This document shows, in pieces, positions 11,641-22,300 of a stretch of 64,000 nt of DNA. The first letter of the stretch is position 1; the number at the start of each line of letters is the position of its first letter. The notes under the pieces are model-generated. The model made no database searches, was not told the origin of the DNA, and worked only from the letters and a program-made list of their open reading frames with translations. This DNA is from Oscheius sp. JU75 (Eukaryota > Nematoda > Chromadorea > Rhabditida > Rhabditidae): assembly GCA_037178855.1 (NCBI GenBank), contig JASJZC010000004.1, positions 310,001-374,000 of the forward strand. Direction: 5' to 3'. A program made the position numbers and the translations under genes.

Positions 11641-12270
11641 CAGTACAGCAGCCTACTCCTATGTACTTACATCCGCATATTGAGGAGTTCCTTCAAGAAC
11701 TACTCGAGGAAGGGCATCTTCCTCATGCGAACATGAAATACGACACTATTCCTCAATAAGCTAATTACCAGTGTACGGAAAAGCTTGGAAACGAAAGAAG
11801 GTAGGTGTTTGTTTGGCTCTGAAGCCCTGTTCTTTCAGTTATAGAGGTGACATTTTCTACATGAAGGCTAGTTTTTAATGAACCGGAATTGAAATACAAG
11901 GATACAATAAATGGCTTATTCAAAAAATATGTGCAAGTCTGAAAAACCCATAATCGTAAACATTCAATCAGACACCACCTAAGCCAGACGCCATTTTAAA
12001 GGAAATGAAGTTTTGTCGTCAGAAAAAGAGTGACTTAGTGTTGTATCTCCGGTAGATACCATTGTGGTAGAGACGACAGTAGATAGACGAGCGAAGGGTT
12101 ACAACCTTTATTGCGGCAGCTACTAATCAAGACTGTCTCGCTATTGAAGACGAGCGCAATAATATATGTACAAACATTATATAAAAGAGAACAAGGTAAT
12201 TCCGCTTGGTAATTATGCTTGTTCCAACACTTAGAGACTAATTCAGTCCAAAAATTGGAAGCCTCGTCGG
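11641..12270. other. No gene recognised
   Basis: Intergenic. It lies 3' of the minus-strand gene ending at 12271 and should contain its 3' UTR. An inverted motif GGTAGATACC occurs near 12051. I see no complete exon or RNA gene. Confidence 0.4.
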
Positions 12271-15208
12271 TTAAGGATCACTTGGAGATTCTCCTTGAGT
12301 CAATCTCTCGATCGTCACGTTTAGAGGCTTGTGGAGGGTCTGAATGTACTTGTAAGTGTCCTCTGGTATCTTCTTTTCCAGTTCTTCAATAACTTCCATC
12401 GCTTTTGCAATCTGTCACAAATATTTTTGCCTCCAGAAATGTACTTACACTACTCTGTGCTAAAACCCCTCTGTGCAATGCAGCATTGTTCTTCTGCAGC
12501 CCAGGGGCGATTACTCTGCAAACCTTGGTCTTCTAACTTTTGAGACAAGAACTAACGTTTCGTACAGCTTGCGGAAAACCAAGCTGCTTGTTGCAATCTG
12601 TACAGCCCATCCGATGACTCGTATGGCATCGGCGTACCACAGCTCAAGGTGCTTACGGGCGTCCTTCTCATTCCCAAAAGCCACCGGAAGTTTCATTTTC
12701 TGCAGGAAGTTATCGATTGCCCGATTCAGAACTTTGTGGATGACCTCCTGAAAAATAACGAGTTGATATTGCTACCCAACTTCAAACCTTGGTACTCCAG
12801 AGACCCGTAAGAATGTCGTTGAACAGACGAGTCATCTCTTTGAGGTGATAACTGACACTATCCAGTGCCTCCAACTCGTCAGATAGATGCTCACAACTCT
12901 GTTTTTTCTGCTTGATTTCACGAGCAATCCGAGCTATCTCGTCCTTTTTTTGACGGATCTGAAACGAACAGTCTTTCACAGTTGCAATTTTCAAATACTA
13001 AATATTTTAATGGATACAATAACTTACCATCTGCTCGTACTGCTGGATCTTTTCTACCGCCAACTTCTTATTGCAACTGGCCACCTTAGCCAGCTTCTCT
13101 TTTTCCGATCCATTCAGATCAATCTTGAGCAATACTTTGTGCAGTTTCTTGGCCTCATCCTAAAAAATGTCCTCCTTGAGTTTGGAGAAAACTATACATT
13201 CAAATCAGCGTGGATATGCTGTAGCCGCTTGTGATCATCGTCGGTTGCGGTAGCCGAGTTCAGTTCAGCTAGGAATGCAACATAGTCGCGAAACTGAAAG
13301 GACATGTTTTCCTCTCCCCCAAATTCCTACCGTCTGGACGAGAGGCTCCTGACTACGAACGTCGCTCAGAAGTAATTCATATTTCTTCTGGTTCACCCAT
13401 TTGTGCTCGTCAATTTCACTGATATCGGGCAAAGCTTCGAGCACGTGGGCATCGACAAATTCTAACAAGGCCACCAACTTGACATCTTTTCCAGTCTCGT
13501 AGTTTTCTAGAGGAGGAGCTCGCATAGTCCAGGAGGGTTCATCGGGCATTCGCATGGCATTCTAAACAAGTTTTTGTTTGTTCTTGCCCAGACAAACATC
13601 ATAGCTATGCTCAGCAAAGTTAGCTCGCTCGATCTCCGCATCCTGTCCTTTCTTTAGAATGTCCTTCTCCTTCCTCATCTTCATATGAGCTCTCTTCTTG
13701 CTCTCAAGAACAGTTTTGATCTTCTCGGACTCGTCGCCATCGTCGATCAACTGCTCTAAGACAGTAGTGCACAATTTGTTGGCCAACTGGAGCAAGAAAT
13801 TGATTCATAAGGTAGTGACATACATTCAACGGCTTCTCGAAGTTCGATACAATGGCATCAATTTCCGTTTGTAGAAGAGCTACAGTTGAGTTGATGTGAC
13901 TTCGGGCCGTGTTTTCCATAATCTCACGGAGCTCAGCCACGTTGTTTTCGAACTGAAACATATGTGAGATTACCTCAGTATCGGTTTATAGCTAGTCTTT
14001 CATTTAATATTTCTTTATGACCCATAACAGCAGGGGTAAAAATAGTAAAATTCTACCTTGTTCGGTACATCAATGGCGTCGAGCAACGATTTCGGCAGCT
14101 GCATTACATTGATGAAGATCTTGTCAAAACGACGACGAACGTCCTGGAAGACGATCTCTGTTGCGTCATTGATGGCCGAGACTGCGGAGAAGAAGGTTCT
14201 GAAAAAAGATTATGTGAACAAACAATAGTTTAGCGTTGTCAACAGGTACAGATAAGCCACATGTTTCGTTTGCTGGATTTGTGAAGCCAACCTAAACTCC
14301 GGAATATCAGACTTCAGTTGGAACCTCTTCAGCGCCCTAGCAGCAAGATTGGCTTCAGCTTGACGATCGAATAGCGCGTTCAGGTAGATGTAGTTTCGAA
14401 TGTTGGAATTTGTCTGGAAGTCGGCCAAAAGAGTTCCTTCAATCGTCTAAAACAGTTTCTGGTTGAAGAGAGGTAGTAGGTTAACCTTTAGCATACCAGG
14501 CGGGACCAGAACGTTCAGTCTGATAGAGGAGGACTTGGGTAACTGTCCGGTAGGTTCATGTCTGTCTCCTTCAACAGTATAAGTCTCTCCGACTATGAGA
14601 TTCGGGAACTCGCCATTCTCTTCTGACATTGTCTTGTCTCCTAAAAACAGACAACTGGTAGGAACTGAACACTCCAACCTTGTCTCAACATTACCGAGTT
14701 CAAGCAAAACCGTTCCCTTAGATAGAATGGAGTAGCTTTTTCCGGTACCATTGAGATTGTTTGACCGTTGTAGGTGAAATGACATTTGTCCCTGGAAGGC
14801 TAGTGTATAAGCCATAGGTAGACTTCTATCTGGATTGAAACTCCAGAGTATATTGAACACTGGACACGATGCACCAAAATTGCATCGAGTCCAGTGTTTC
14901 CGTTTTTGATTTAACCTTATGTCTACCCAAAACAACATCGAAACACCGACCTGGATGTTGCGACAACTTCGTACTTCTGACCGCTCTCCAGATTGAGAAA
15001 CTTGGCATTCTCCGGCTGAATGGATCTGCCTTTCATCTGCCCTAAACCCTACATACCCAGCAAAATAGAAAGACTAACCTGTCTCAGCAATGAGAAAAAC
15101 ATTTTTGGGTTCAATGGAGAACTGTTCACCTATTTCCTGGACACTCACTGGTAGCTCAAAAATCTTCGACAAGGTCTGCTTTCCATAAAAATTAAACGTA
15201 GCAGTCAT
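12271..15208 (-). CDS. Ubiquitin-like repeat and coiled-coil protein, left copy
   Basis: Multi-exon gene starting MTATFNFYGKQTLSKIFELP at 15208 and ending at a TAA at 12271 after IERLTQGESPSDP. The N-terminus reads like a ubiquitin-like beta-grasp fold and a second related module follows: both contain a hydrophobic FL(I/G) strand, then FxNL..G..Y.V (FLNLESGQKYEV, then FPNLIVGETYTV). The remaining two thirds is helical, rich in Glu, Lys, Leu and Asn, with probable coiled coils (for example IRQKKDEIARIAREIKQKK) and no signal peptide or membrane segment. No named family is recognised. Its N-terminal 300 bases face the divergent gene at 15537, suggesting a shared promoter. A second copy lies in inverted orientation at 19345. 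Exons of about 100-250 bases are separated by short introns. Probably cytosolic; function unknown. Confidence 0.6.
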
Positions 15209-15999
15209 GTTCAGTGTCGGGTGACGAGACTAACTTGGTTAAGAGGTGTGTCCTGGATCGCTCAAAACGTTAATCTTTCGCAAACAATTGTGAAATTAGA
15301 TAAGGGTTCTAGCGATCATCATCACCCGATTGCTGTTTCGCGCTCAAAAACCGGTTGTTACTTTAGTGAATTTCTCATCCCCTAGAAAACTTTTCTAATA
15401 TTTCTCGGGCGTCCACACGTTTCTCCTTTTCTTATGCTATTGTCAAAAGTCCTCTAATTTTACCATTCGGAGGCCAAAGATTTATCATTAGGCTTTCCCT
15501 GACTCCAATTTTTCTCTTACTGCATATCTTTTCACATGGTACTGGCCAAAGTTCTCAGCAGAAACCTTCTCCGTAAGCGCTTTGTTTACAGGCTCAGCAT
15601 TCTCGATACCCGTTATCGGTGCCACGTCTTAGGGCTCGTTAGAACTCACAAACAACGTTTTTTCAGTGAAACCAAAAACAGTTCTTGGAAGAGGAATGAC
15701 AGACATTGCTGAAGGGGCTGTAGCAAATGTAGACACGGTTTGTATTCTATTGGGCTGGTAAATAAGTCTTCTCGCTTTTTATAAACATGTTCTTTGCCTT
15801 TTGTACGACAACGGCCGAGCTATTGGTTATAGCACCTCGTGTTGCTCACGCAGTCGATCCCGACGGCGCACTCAAAACCTGGTTCTTCGCAACCCAAGGT
15901 GCTCTACGAGCGTGGCATCCGTAAGCTACCCGTGAAATGGGCAGACGTGATACATAATGGATTACAACGAATGAAAAAGTTGTTAGGAAGTCAATAATT
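12271..15999 (-). repeat. Left arm of large imperfect palindrome
   Basis: The reverse complement of this segment aligns with 18577-24185. Identity is patchy: about 13560-14180 is nearly identical to 20340-20960 (an 85-codon frame is exactly the same), and 15540-15999 is nearly identical to 18577-19035, while the first exons between them differ visibly. Patchiness points to local gene conversion between arms. Confidence 0.85.
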
Positions 16000-17778
16000 T
16001 TTTGCATTTGAAAAAGTGACAAGACTTAGTTACCAACCCAATACAATAGTCGTTTTTTAAATCTTGGTTTTAGGGAACAAACTACGATAGCCTGCTTCCG
16101 CTTGTCCGACTAACAGTTTGGGCTGAGGAGCTCTGTAGAAGCTCCACTAACTACAAACTATCTGTCCCGACTGAAGTGCTGACTCGAAACGGATTCTACG
16201 GACAGTAGGTCCATATTTCGCCCGAAAGTAATCAGTTCAGACGATTGAGTGTATGTTCTAATGAGTTCTTGGATGCTGTTCATGGCGCGATGAGAAATTG
16301 CCAGCCAAAATTGGATGGTATGGTGAATTGTGCCGAGTTCATTTCCATGGAGAGGATTATGAAGCACGCCGCAGGGGTAAGAGTTGATTCGGTGCCTGGT
16401 CAAAAAATATGTAGTTTGGCGTTGTCAATGGCATTGCGACATTATTTTTCGACATTGAAATGACAGCCGGTAATATACAGAAGGCTGCTGAGGAATACAA
16501 ACAGATTGTTTTGGATTCTCACAAGGTCTGTGCCCTTAGGGTTGACAAACTATCGTTTCTCTAGAAAGGTGGATTGTTGGAACAGTGGGTGACGACCGAT
16601 TGGAAGACAACGACCGACGAACTCACACGTCAGGAGTCAGTTTGCAACGAGAACAGTGCGAAACATCAGCAGCATATTTCAGAAACCAATGAGTAAGGTG
16701 CCATGCTGAGTTTTACGATTTCTGGTTCAGGTATAAGTCTATCGTGAATCACGCTACACTGAACCGTACCCTGGAGAGCTTCGAAGAACGTTTTCAACTA
16801 TGCAAGAAGCTGAAGCAGGTATCGTAGACTATTTTCTGCATATTTCTACGGTCTAGAACAACCTAATCTCTGAGGTTCTTCTCTTTGTGGAGCTGTTGTG
16901 CTCTAAAATCAAAGATACCGACCTAGTCGCTAAGATTATGATGACCGCCTACGGACTTTTGGGGGACTCCACTAAAGCTATTCTTGAAAGATTGGACCCA
17001 TTTTTTCCAGAACATTTTCTTGTAAGTCTGTAAGAAGAAATGTCACAGAATCATTTTACTAGAAAAATCGAGAATATTTCGTCGAAGATGTCAGCAATAT
17101 GCTGCAAGCGGCTGAGAATGAGGTGAGTATGGTAGTCTCGAAGGGAATCTTGGCTTTAGGCGTCTCTAGCCAGCAATCTATATAAAGCAGCAAATCGGAA
17201 AGTAGAAGAGCTGAAGCTTCAAGAAGACACTCTTCGAGAAAATTTGGCGAACATTGCCAAAATGAATTCTGAGCTGGGAAATATCCAACAACTTTGGGAA
17301 AAAACGGCTTTGAAGTTTAAACACTTGAAAGTACAAACCGCTCAGGAAGTGAAGAAGTCTTTTTTTTATAGGAATCAATGAAGAATCTGGCGCCAATAAT
17401 TGATAAACTGACCACGGAAAATGCGTGCTCAGAGACTGAGCTAGCTGAGTTCCGAAGATACACAGAAGTATTTGTGATAGAGCGCGATAGAGTGATTTCT
17501 GACGCAACACTGTATAAACGGATTTATATCCAGTAAGTATAGAGTTTATCCTTCAAATTTTGTTCAGATTTATGAATCAAAAGCTCGCAAACGCCAGTAC
17601 GGGCTTTTTGCTCAAGAACAGGGAGCAGATGAAGGTAAAGTGATTATAGTACGAGATGAAGATAGTCACGCAGAGAATGCTAGATGTCGACAAACGGATG
17701 GTGATGGCAGAGGAAGTATTCAAAAACATCTGTTCACAGGGTTTCGGGATTTTGAAACAGGCGGGCGAGACAGTATAA
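15537..17778 (+). CDS. Coiled-coil protein, divergent partner gene
   Basis: The end at TAA 17778 (after KQAGETV) and the exons from about 16073 on are phase-consistent. Exons include LLPLVRLTVWAEELCRSS, SNEFLDAVHGAMRNCQPKL, FGVVNGIATLFFDIEMTAGN, LLEQWVTTDWKTTTDELTR, ISEVLLFVELLCSKIKD and a Lys/Glu/Leu-rich coiled coil (EELKLQEDTLRENLANIAK). Introns are 35-45 bases with good GT/AG signals. An upstream exon encodes VLGRGMTDIAEGAVANVD (about 15675-15738); between it and 16073 lies a mariner relic, inside an intron. The ATG at 15537 is a guess. It faces the gene at 15208. No signal peptide or domain recognised. Polyadenylation signal AATAAA at about 17871. Confidence 0.55.
15750..16041 (-). mobile_element. 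Internally deleted mariner
   Basis: Ends TTGGGCTGGTAAATAAGTC and its inverse TTACCAACCCAA match the intact mariner at 37760, with TA on both sides. The interior keeps only the 3' part of the transposase (minus the catalytic core): ERGIRKLPVKWADV then a C-terminal tail. About 292 bases. It sits in an intron of the coiled-coil gene. Confidence 0.8.
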
Positions 17779-18010
17779 CTCAACAACCGCATCAGAATTG
17801 GAGCAACACTTAGAGTCAGAACACAAACAACCAGGCTAACAGATTCTCGTTGTAATTTTTTTTTCCCTGGAATAAAAAATTCAAAGCCCAACCGTTCCGT
17901 TATATTGACTTTCCTCCTTTTTTTTCTTGTACATGGGCGTTCTTCGCACGATTTTCAAAGCGCTTCGGTCGCCCTTTGTCATTTCCATACTCGTGAGTCC
18001 TAAGTCAACA
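17779..18010. other. 3' flank of coiled-coil gene
   Basis: Contains the 3' UTR and AATAAA signal of the plus-strand gene, then AT-rich spacer without a recognised feature. Confidence 0.4.
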
Positions 18011-18430
18011 TGACAGCTAGTTCGTTCTCACAAGGGAAGTCTTTCAACTTAAGTTGGACTTTGGCAACGAACGAGGTGCCATACGATAGCTGTAAACATG
18101 GGTATAACGGGGTATACTGCCGAATTCACTTAACCCCTCCCTGGTCCGAGATATGACATTATTAAAAATGGCACCCCGTATCACTTCAACGCCTTAGCCA
18201 CAGGACCCGCCGTGATAGACTTCGAAGTCACCAAATATCATGGCAACGCATAGTCTATTTCCAACGTCCAGCGGCACCTGAATTTGAACGCTGATGGCAC
18301 AGTATTTGCGCGCGAAGAAAAAAAATCCCAAAATTTTAAATTTTCTCCATTTTCTTTTTTTACAAATTCTGATCGTGTAACCGAATTCTAGACATGCATA
18401 CACCTACTTGACAATAAAGCTAGGGGAAAT
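18011..18430 (+). pseudogene. Unrecognised broken reading frame
   Basis: ATG at 18011 opens a frame beginning MTASSFSQGKSFNLSWTLAT and running to a TGA near 18157; the neighbouring frame then reads YDIIKNGTPYHFNALATGPA before a TAG near 18251. The composition looks protein-coding and the break looks like a frameshift. No family recognised. It lies in the palindrome spacer and is not repeated in either arm. Confidence 0.35.
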
Positions 18431-18576
18431 ATCTAAGAAAAGCGTTGAAAGTAGCCGAATAACCTTTTTTTTACTTGCCGATCGGACTTCGTCAACCGTT
18501 CGGTACTTGTCAAAGAACCTGACAGTTCCAGGAACATCCACATCTCTGAATTATCCGACGATGAATACTGTGTAGA

Positions 18577-18808
18577 GGATGTTTCATTCGTTGTAATCCA
18601 TTATGTATCACGTCTGCCCATTTCACGGGTAGCTTACGGATGCCACGCTCGTAGAGCACCTTGGGTTGCGAAGAACCAGGTTTTGAGTGCGCCGTCGGGA
18701 TCGACTGCGTGAGCAACACGAGGTGCTATAACCAATAGCTCGGCCGTTGTCGTACAAAAGGCAAAGAACATGTTTATAAAAAGCGAGAAGACTTATTTAC
18801 CAGCCCAA
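18577..18808 (+). mobile_element. Truncated mariner relic at palindrome junction
   Basis: Inverted copy of the relic at 15750-16041. It keeps the end TTACCAGCCCAA (TA follows at 18809) and the C-terminal transposase tail but stops at about 18577 inside the element, with no second terminal repeat. The duplication breakpoint therefore falls within the transposon. Confidence 0.75.
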
Positions 18809-18811
18809 TAG

Positions 18812-19035
18812 AATACAAACCGTGTCTACATTTGCTACAGCCCCTTCAGCAATGTCTGTCATTCCTCTTCCAAGAACTGTTTTTGGTTTCACTGAAAAAA
18901 CGTTGTTTGTGAGTTCTAACGAGCCCTAAGACGTGGCACCGATAACGGGTATCGAGAATGCTGAGCCTGTAAACAAAGCGCTTACGGAGAAGGTTTCTGC
19001 TGAGAACTTTGGCCAGTACCATGTGAAAAGATAAC
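18812..19035 (-). pseudogene. Duplicated 5' part of coiled-coil gene
   Basis: Nearly identical in reverse to 15540-15740: the VLGRGMTDIAEGAVAN exon, its TTTTTTCAG acceptor and the upstream sequence are present, but the downstream exons found at 16073-17778 are absent on this side. A truncated copy left by the inverted duplication. Confidence 0.65.
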
Positions 19036-19344
19036 CTCACTTGGTTGTTAGGGTAAAATCGTATTCGGCAAGGGAAGAGTCTAATGAATGGAAAAAATGC
19101 AAAAATATGGGACGGTTCAATTGATGAGAAAAAGAAAAATGAGTTGACATCGGAGAAATATCACCAAAATTCGTATTGAGAAATCCCCGGAAGTAACAAC
19201 CGGTTTTGGCTGCAAAACGACAATCGGGTGATGGTAATCGCCAGAAAGCCCTTATCTAATTTCCATTTGTTTGCGAAAGGTTACAGTTCTGAGCGACCAA
19301 GGACTCGCCCCTTTACCAAGTTAGTCTTGTCTCCGACACCGAAC

Positions 19345-22300
19345 ATGACTGCTACATTTACTTTTTATGGAAAGCAGACCTTGTCGAAGATTTTTGTGCT
19401 ACCAATTAGTGTTCAGGATATCGGTGAACAGTTCTCAATTGAGCCCAATAATGTTTTCCTGATTGCGGAGACAGGTTAATTCTTCTATCTCCCTAGGTAT
19501 CCATTGTTTAGGACATTTGAAAGGCAGACCAATTCAACCAGAAAATGCCAAGTTTCTCGAGCTGGAAAGCGGTCAGAAGTACGAAGTTGTCGCAACATCC
19601 AGGTCGGTGTTTTAATGTTCTTTTTAAAACCCAAAGCGGAAACACAAAACATGATGCAATCTCTACCTATAGAGACCATCCGGTTACGGCGTTTATGATA
19701 ACTTTCTAGAGACAAATGTCATTTTACCTACAATGGTCATACAATCTCGATGGAACCGGGGAAAGCTACTCCGTACTATCTCAGGAAGCGATTATGTTTG
19801 AAGTCGGTGACTTTGAGACAAGGTGATGGAGTATAATTCCCACAGACAGTTTGCTTCCAGGAGAAAAGACACTGTCAGATGTGAATGGCGAGTTCGTGGG
19901 CCTCACTGTCGGAGAGACTTATAGTGTTGAAGAAGACAGACGAGCGTATGATCTTCAACCGAAACTTACACGAAAGACGAAAAAGTCTTCCTGTTTCATC
20001 AAACTGCGCGTCCTCGTACCTCCTGAAATGCTGAAGGTAGCCAGTACAGTCTGTTTTGAACCACTACTTTAGTCCATTGAGGGAACTCTCTTGTCCGACT
20101 TTCAAACAAACGCCAACATTCGAAACTACATCTGTCTGAACAAACTATTCGATCGTCAGGCTGCAGCCAATGTCGTTGCAAAGGGGCTAGAGAAGTTCCG
20201 GCTGAGATCGGAGGTCCCGGAGTTTAAGTTAGTTTTTCAGAACCAACCAACTACGCTCAGTATCGATTATCTATAGCTGCTGACAGAGCTAAAATTTGTT
20301 TTGTTTACATAAGCTTCTTTCAGAACCTTCTTCTCCGCAGTCGCAGCAATCAATGATGCAACTGTGACCGTCTTCCAGGACGCTCATTGTCGTTTTGACA
20401 AGATCTTCATCAATGTAATGCAGCTGCCGAAATCGTTGCTCGACGCCATTGATGTACCGAACAAGGTAGAATTTTACTATTTTTACCCCTGCTGTTATGG
20501 GTCATAAAGAAATATTAAATGAAAGACTAGCTATAAACCGATACTGAGGTAATCTCACATATGTTTCAGTTCGAAAACAACGTGGCTGAGCTCCGTGAGA
20601 TTATGGAAAACACGGCCCGAAGTCACATCAACTCAACTGTAGCTCTTCTACAAACGGAAATTGATGCCATTGTATCGAACTTCGAGAAGCCGTTGAATGT
20701 ATGTCACTACCTTATGAATCAATTTCTTGCTCCAGTTGGCCAACAAATTGTGCACTACTGTCTTAGAGCAGTTGATCGACGATGGCGACGAGTCCGAGAA
20801 GATCAAAACTGTTCTTGAGAGCAAGAAGAGAGCTCATATGAAGATGAGGAAGGAGAAGGACATTCTAAAGAAAGGACAGGATGCGGAGATCGAGCGAGCT
20901 AACTTTGCTGAGCATAGCTATGATGTTTGTCTGGGCAAGAACAAACAAAAACTTGTTTAGAATGCCATGCGAATGCCCGATGAACCCTCCTGGACGTGGT
21001 TCAAAACTCCCCAAGTTAACTACGAGACTGGAAAAGATATCAAGTTGATGGCCTTGTTGGAATTTGTCGATGCCCACGTGCTCGAAGCTTTGCCCGATAT
21101 CATGGAGATTGACGAGCACAAATGGGTCAATCAGGGAAAGTACGAACTTCTTCTGAGCAGTGTTCGCAGTCGAGAGCCTCTCGTCCAGACGGTAGAGGCG
21201 TGTTTAAAGCAAACTATGTCGTATTCAGTTTCGCGACTATGTTGCATTCCTAGCTGAACTGAACTCGACTACCGCAACGAACGATGATCACACTCGGCTA
21301 CAGCATTTCCATGCAAACCTGAGCGTAAATTTATTTATTCGCTTAATCAAGTCTATTATTATCGACTAGAGCGTTTCTGAGAGTAGACCATTCCATATTA
21401 GAGTTCCTCCACCATGTAGAACCCGCTAACGCTGTGATTTCATCAGACCACCTGCACTTTTGTCCTCCGGGTCTTCTTTTTCCGTCCCTCGGATACCACT
21501 CTGTGATCTTCTTCGCCCATCTGCTCGGTTCCATTTTTGTGATCCTTTCGGCCCACTTTACCAAGACTATCTGTCAGTTTGACCAACATTCTCTCCAATT
21601 CGGGACGACTTTTGGCAAAGATCACGAGGTCGTCGGCGTAGGCAAGAAGAGGTAGTTGCTCGCCGTTGATTTTCAGCCCATCTTGGTCCCAATCGATGTT
21701 GTTGACAGCGTAAGCCAGGACGGAGTTGAAGAGTTGAGGGCTCATCCCGTCTCCCTGTCTGACTCCGCGTCTAATAGAAACGTGTATCTTTGATCCGTTG
21801 ACTAGAATGTTGGTAGACGAGGCCTCATAGAGTCGTTGGAGAAGTAGTATCAGCTGTCTCGGGACACCTCTGTCGATAAGCGAGTTCCATGTCTTGATCC
21901 AGTCTACCGTGTCGAAAGCTTTGCGACTGTCGATGAAGCATAAGTAGAGACGAACTTGGTACTCGGAGCATTTTTCAATAATCTGTTTGACGCAGTGTGT
22001 ATTGTCTGCTACTGAGTAGCCCTTCTTGAATCCCGTTTGCCATTCATCCTCTGTTTCCATTAGATAGTGTGACATCCGGTAGAGCATCGTTCTTGTCATA
22101 ACTTTCCATGAGCATTGGAGGGGAGTGATCGGCCGGAAGTTTGAAGGGTTATTCGGATCTCCTGACTTGTATAACAGTTTGACCATTCCTTCTGTCAATT
22201 CGGGCGGTATGTCGTCTCCTCTGAGCAGAAAGCCCATCATACTTGTAAGAAGAGGTACGGCTTGACTTCTGGCGTGGTACATCAGCATTGGTGTTATTGA

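Noticed and set aside
20865-21119. Minus-strand frame at 20865-21119 and its twin at 26187-26441
   Set aside because: Both are antisense copies of the same duplicated exons; conservation reflects recent duplication, not coding.
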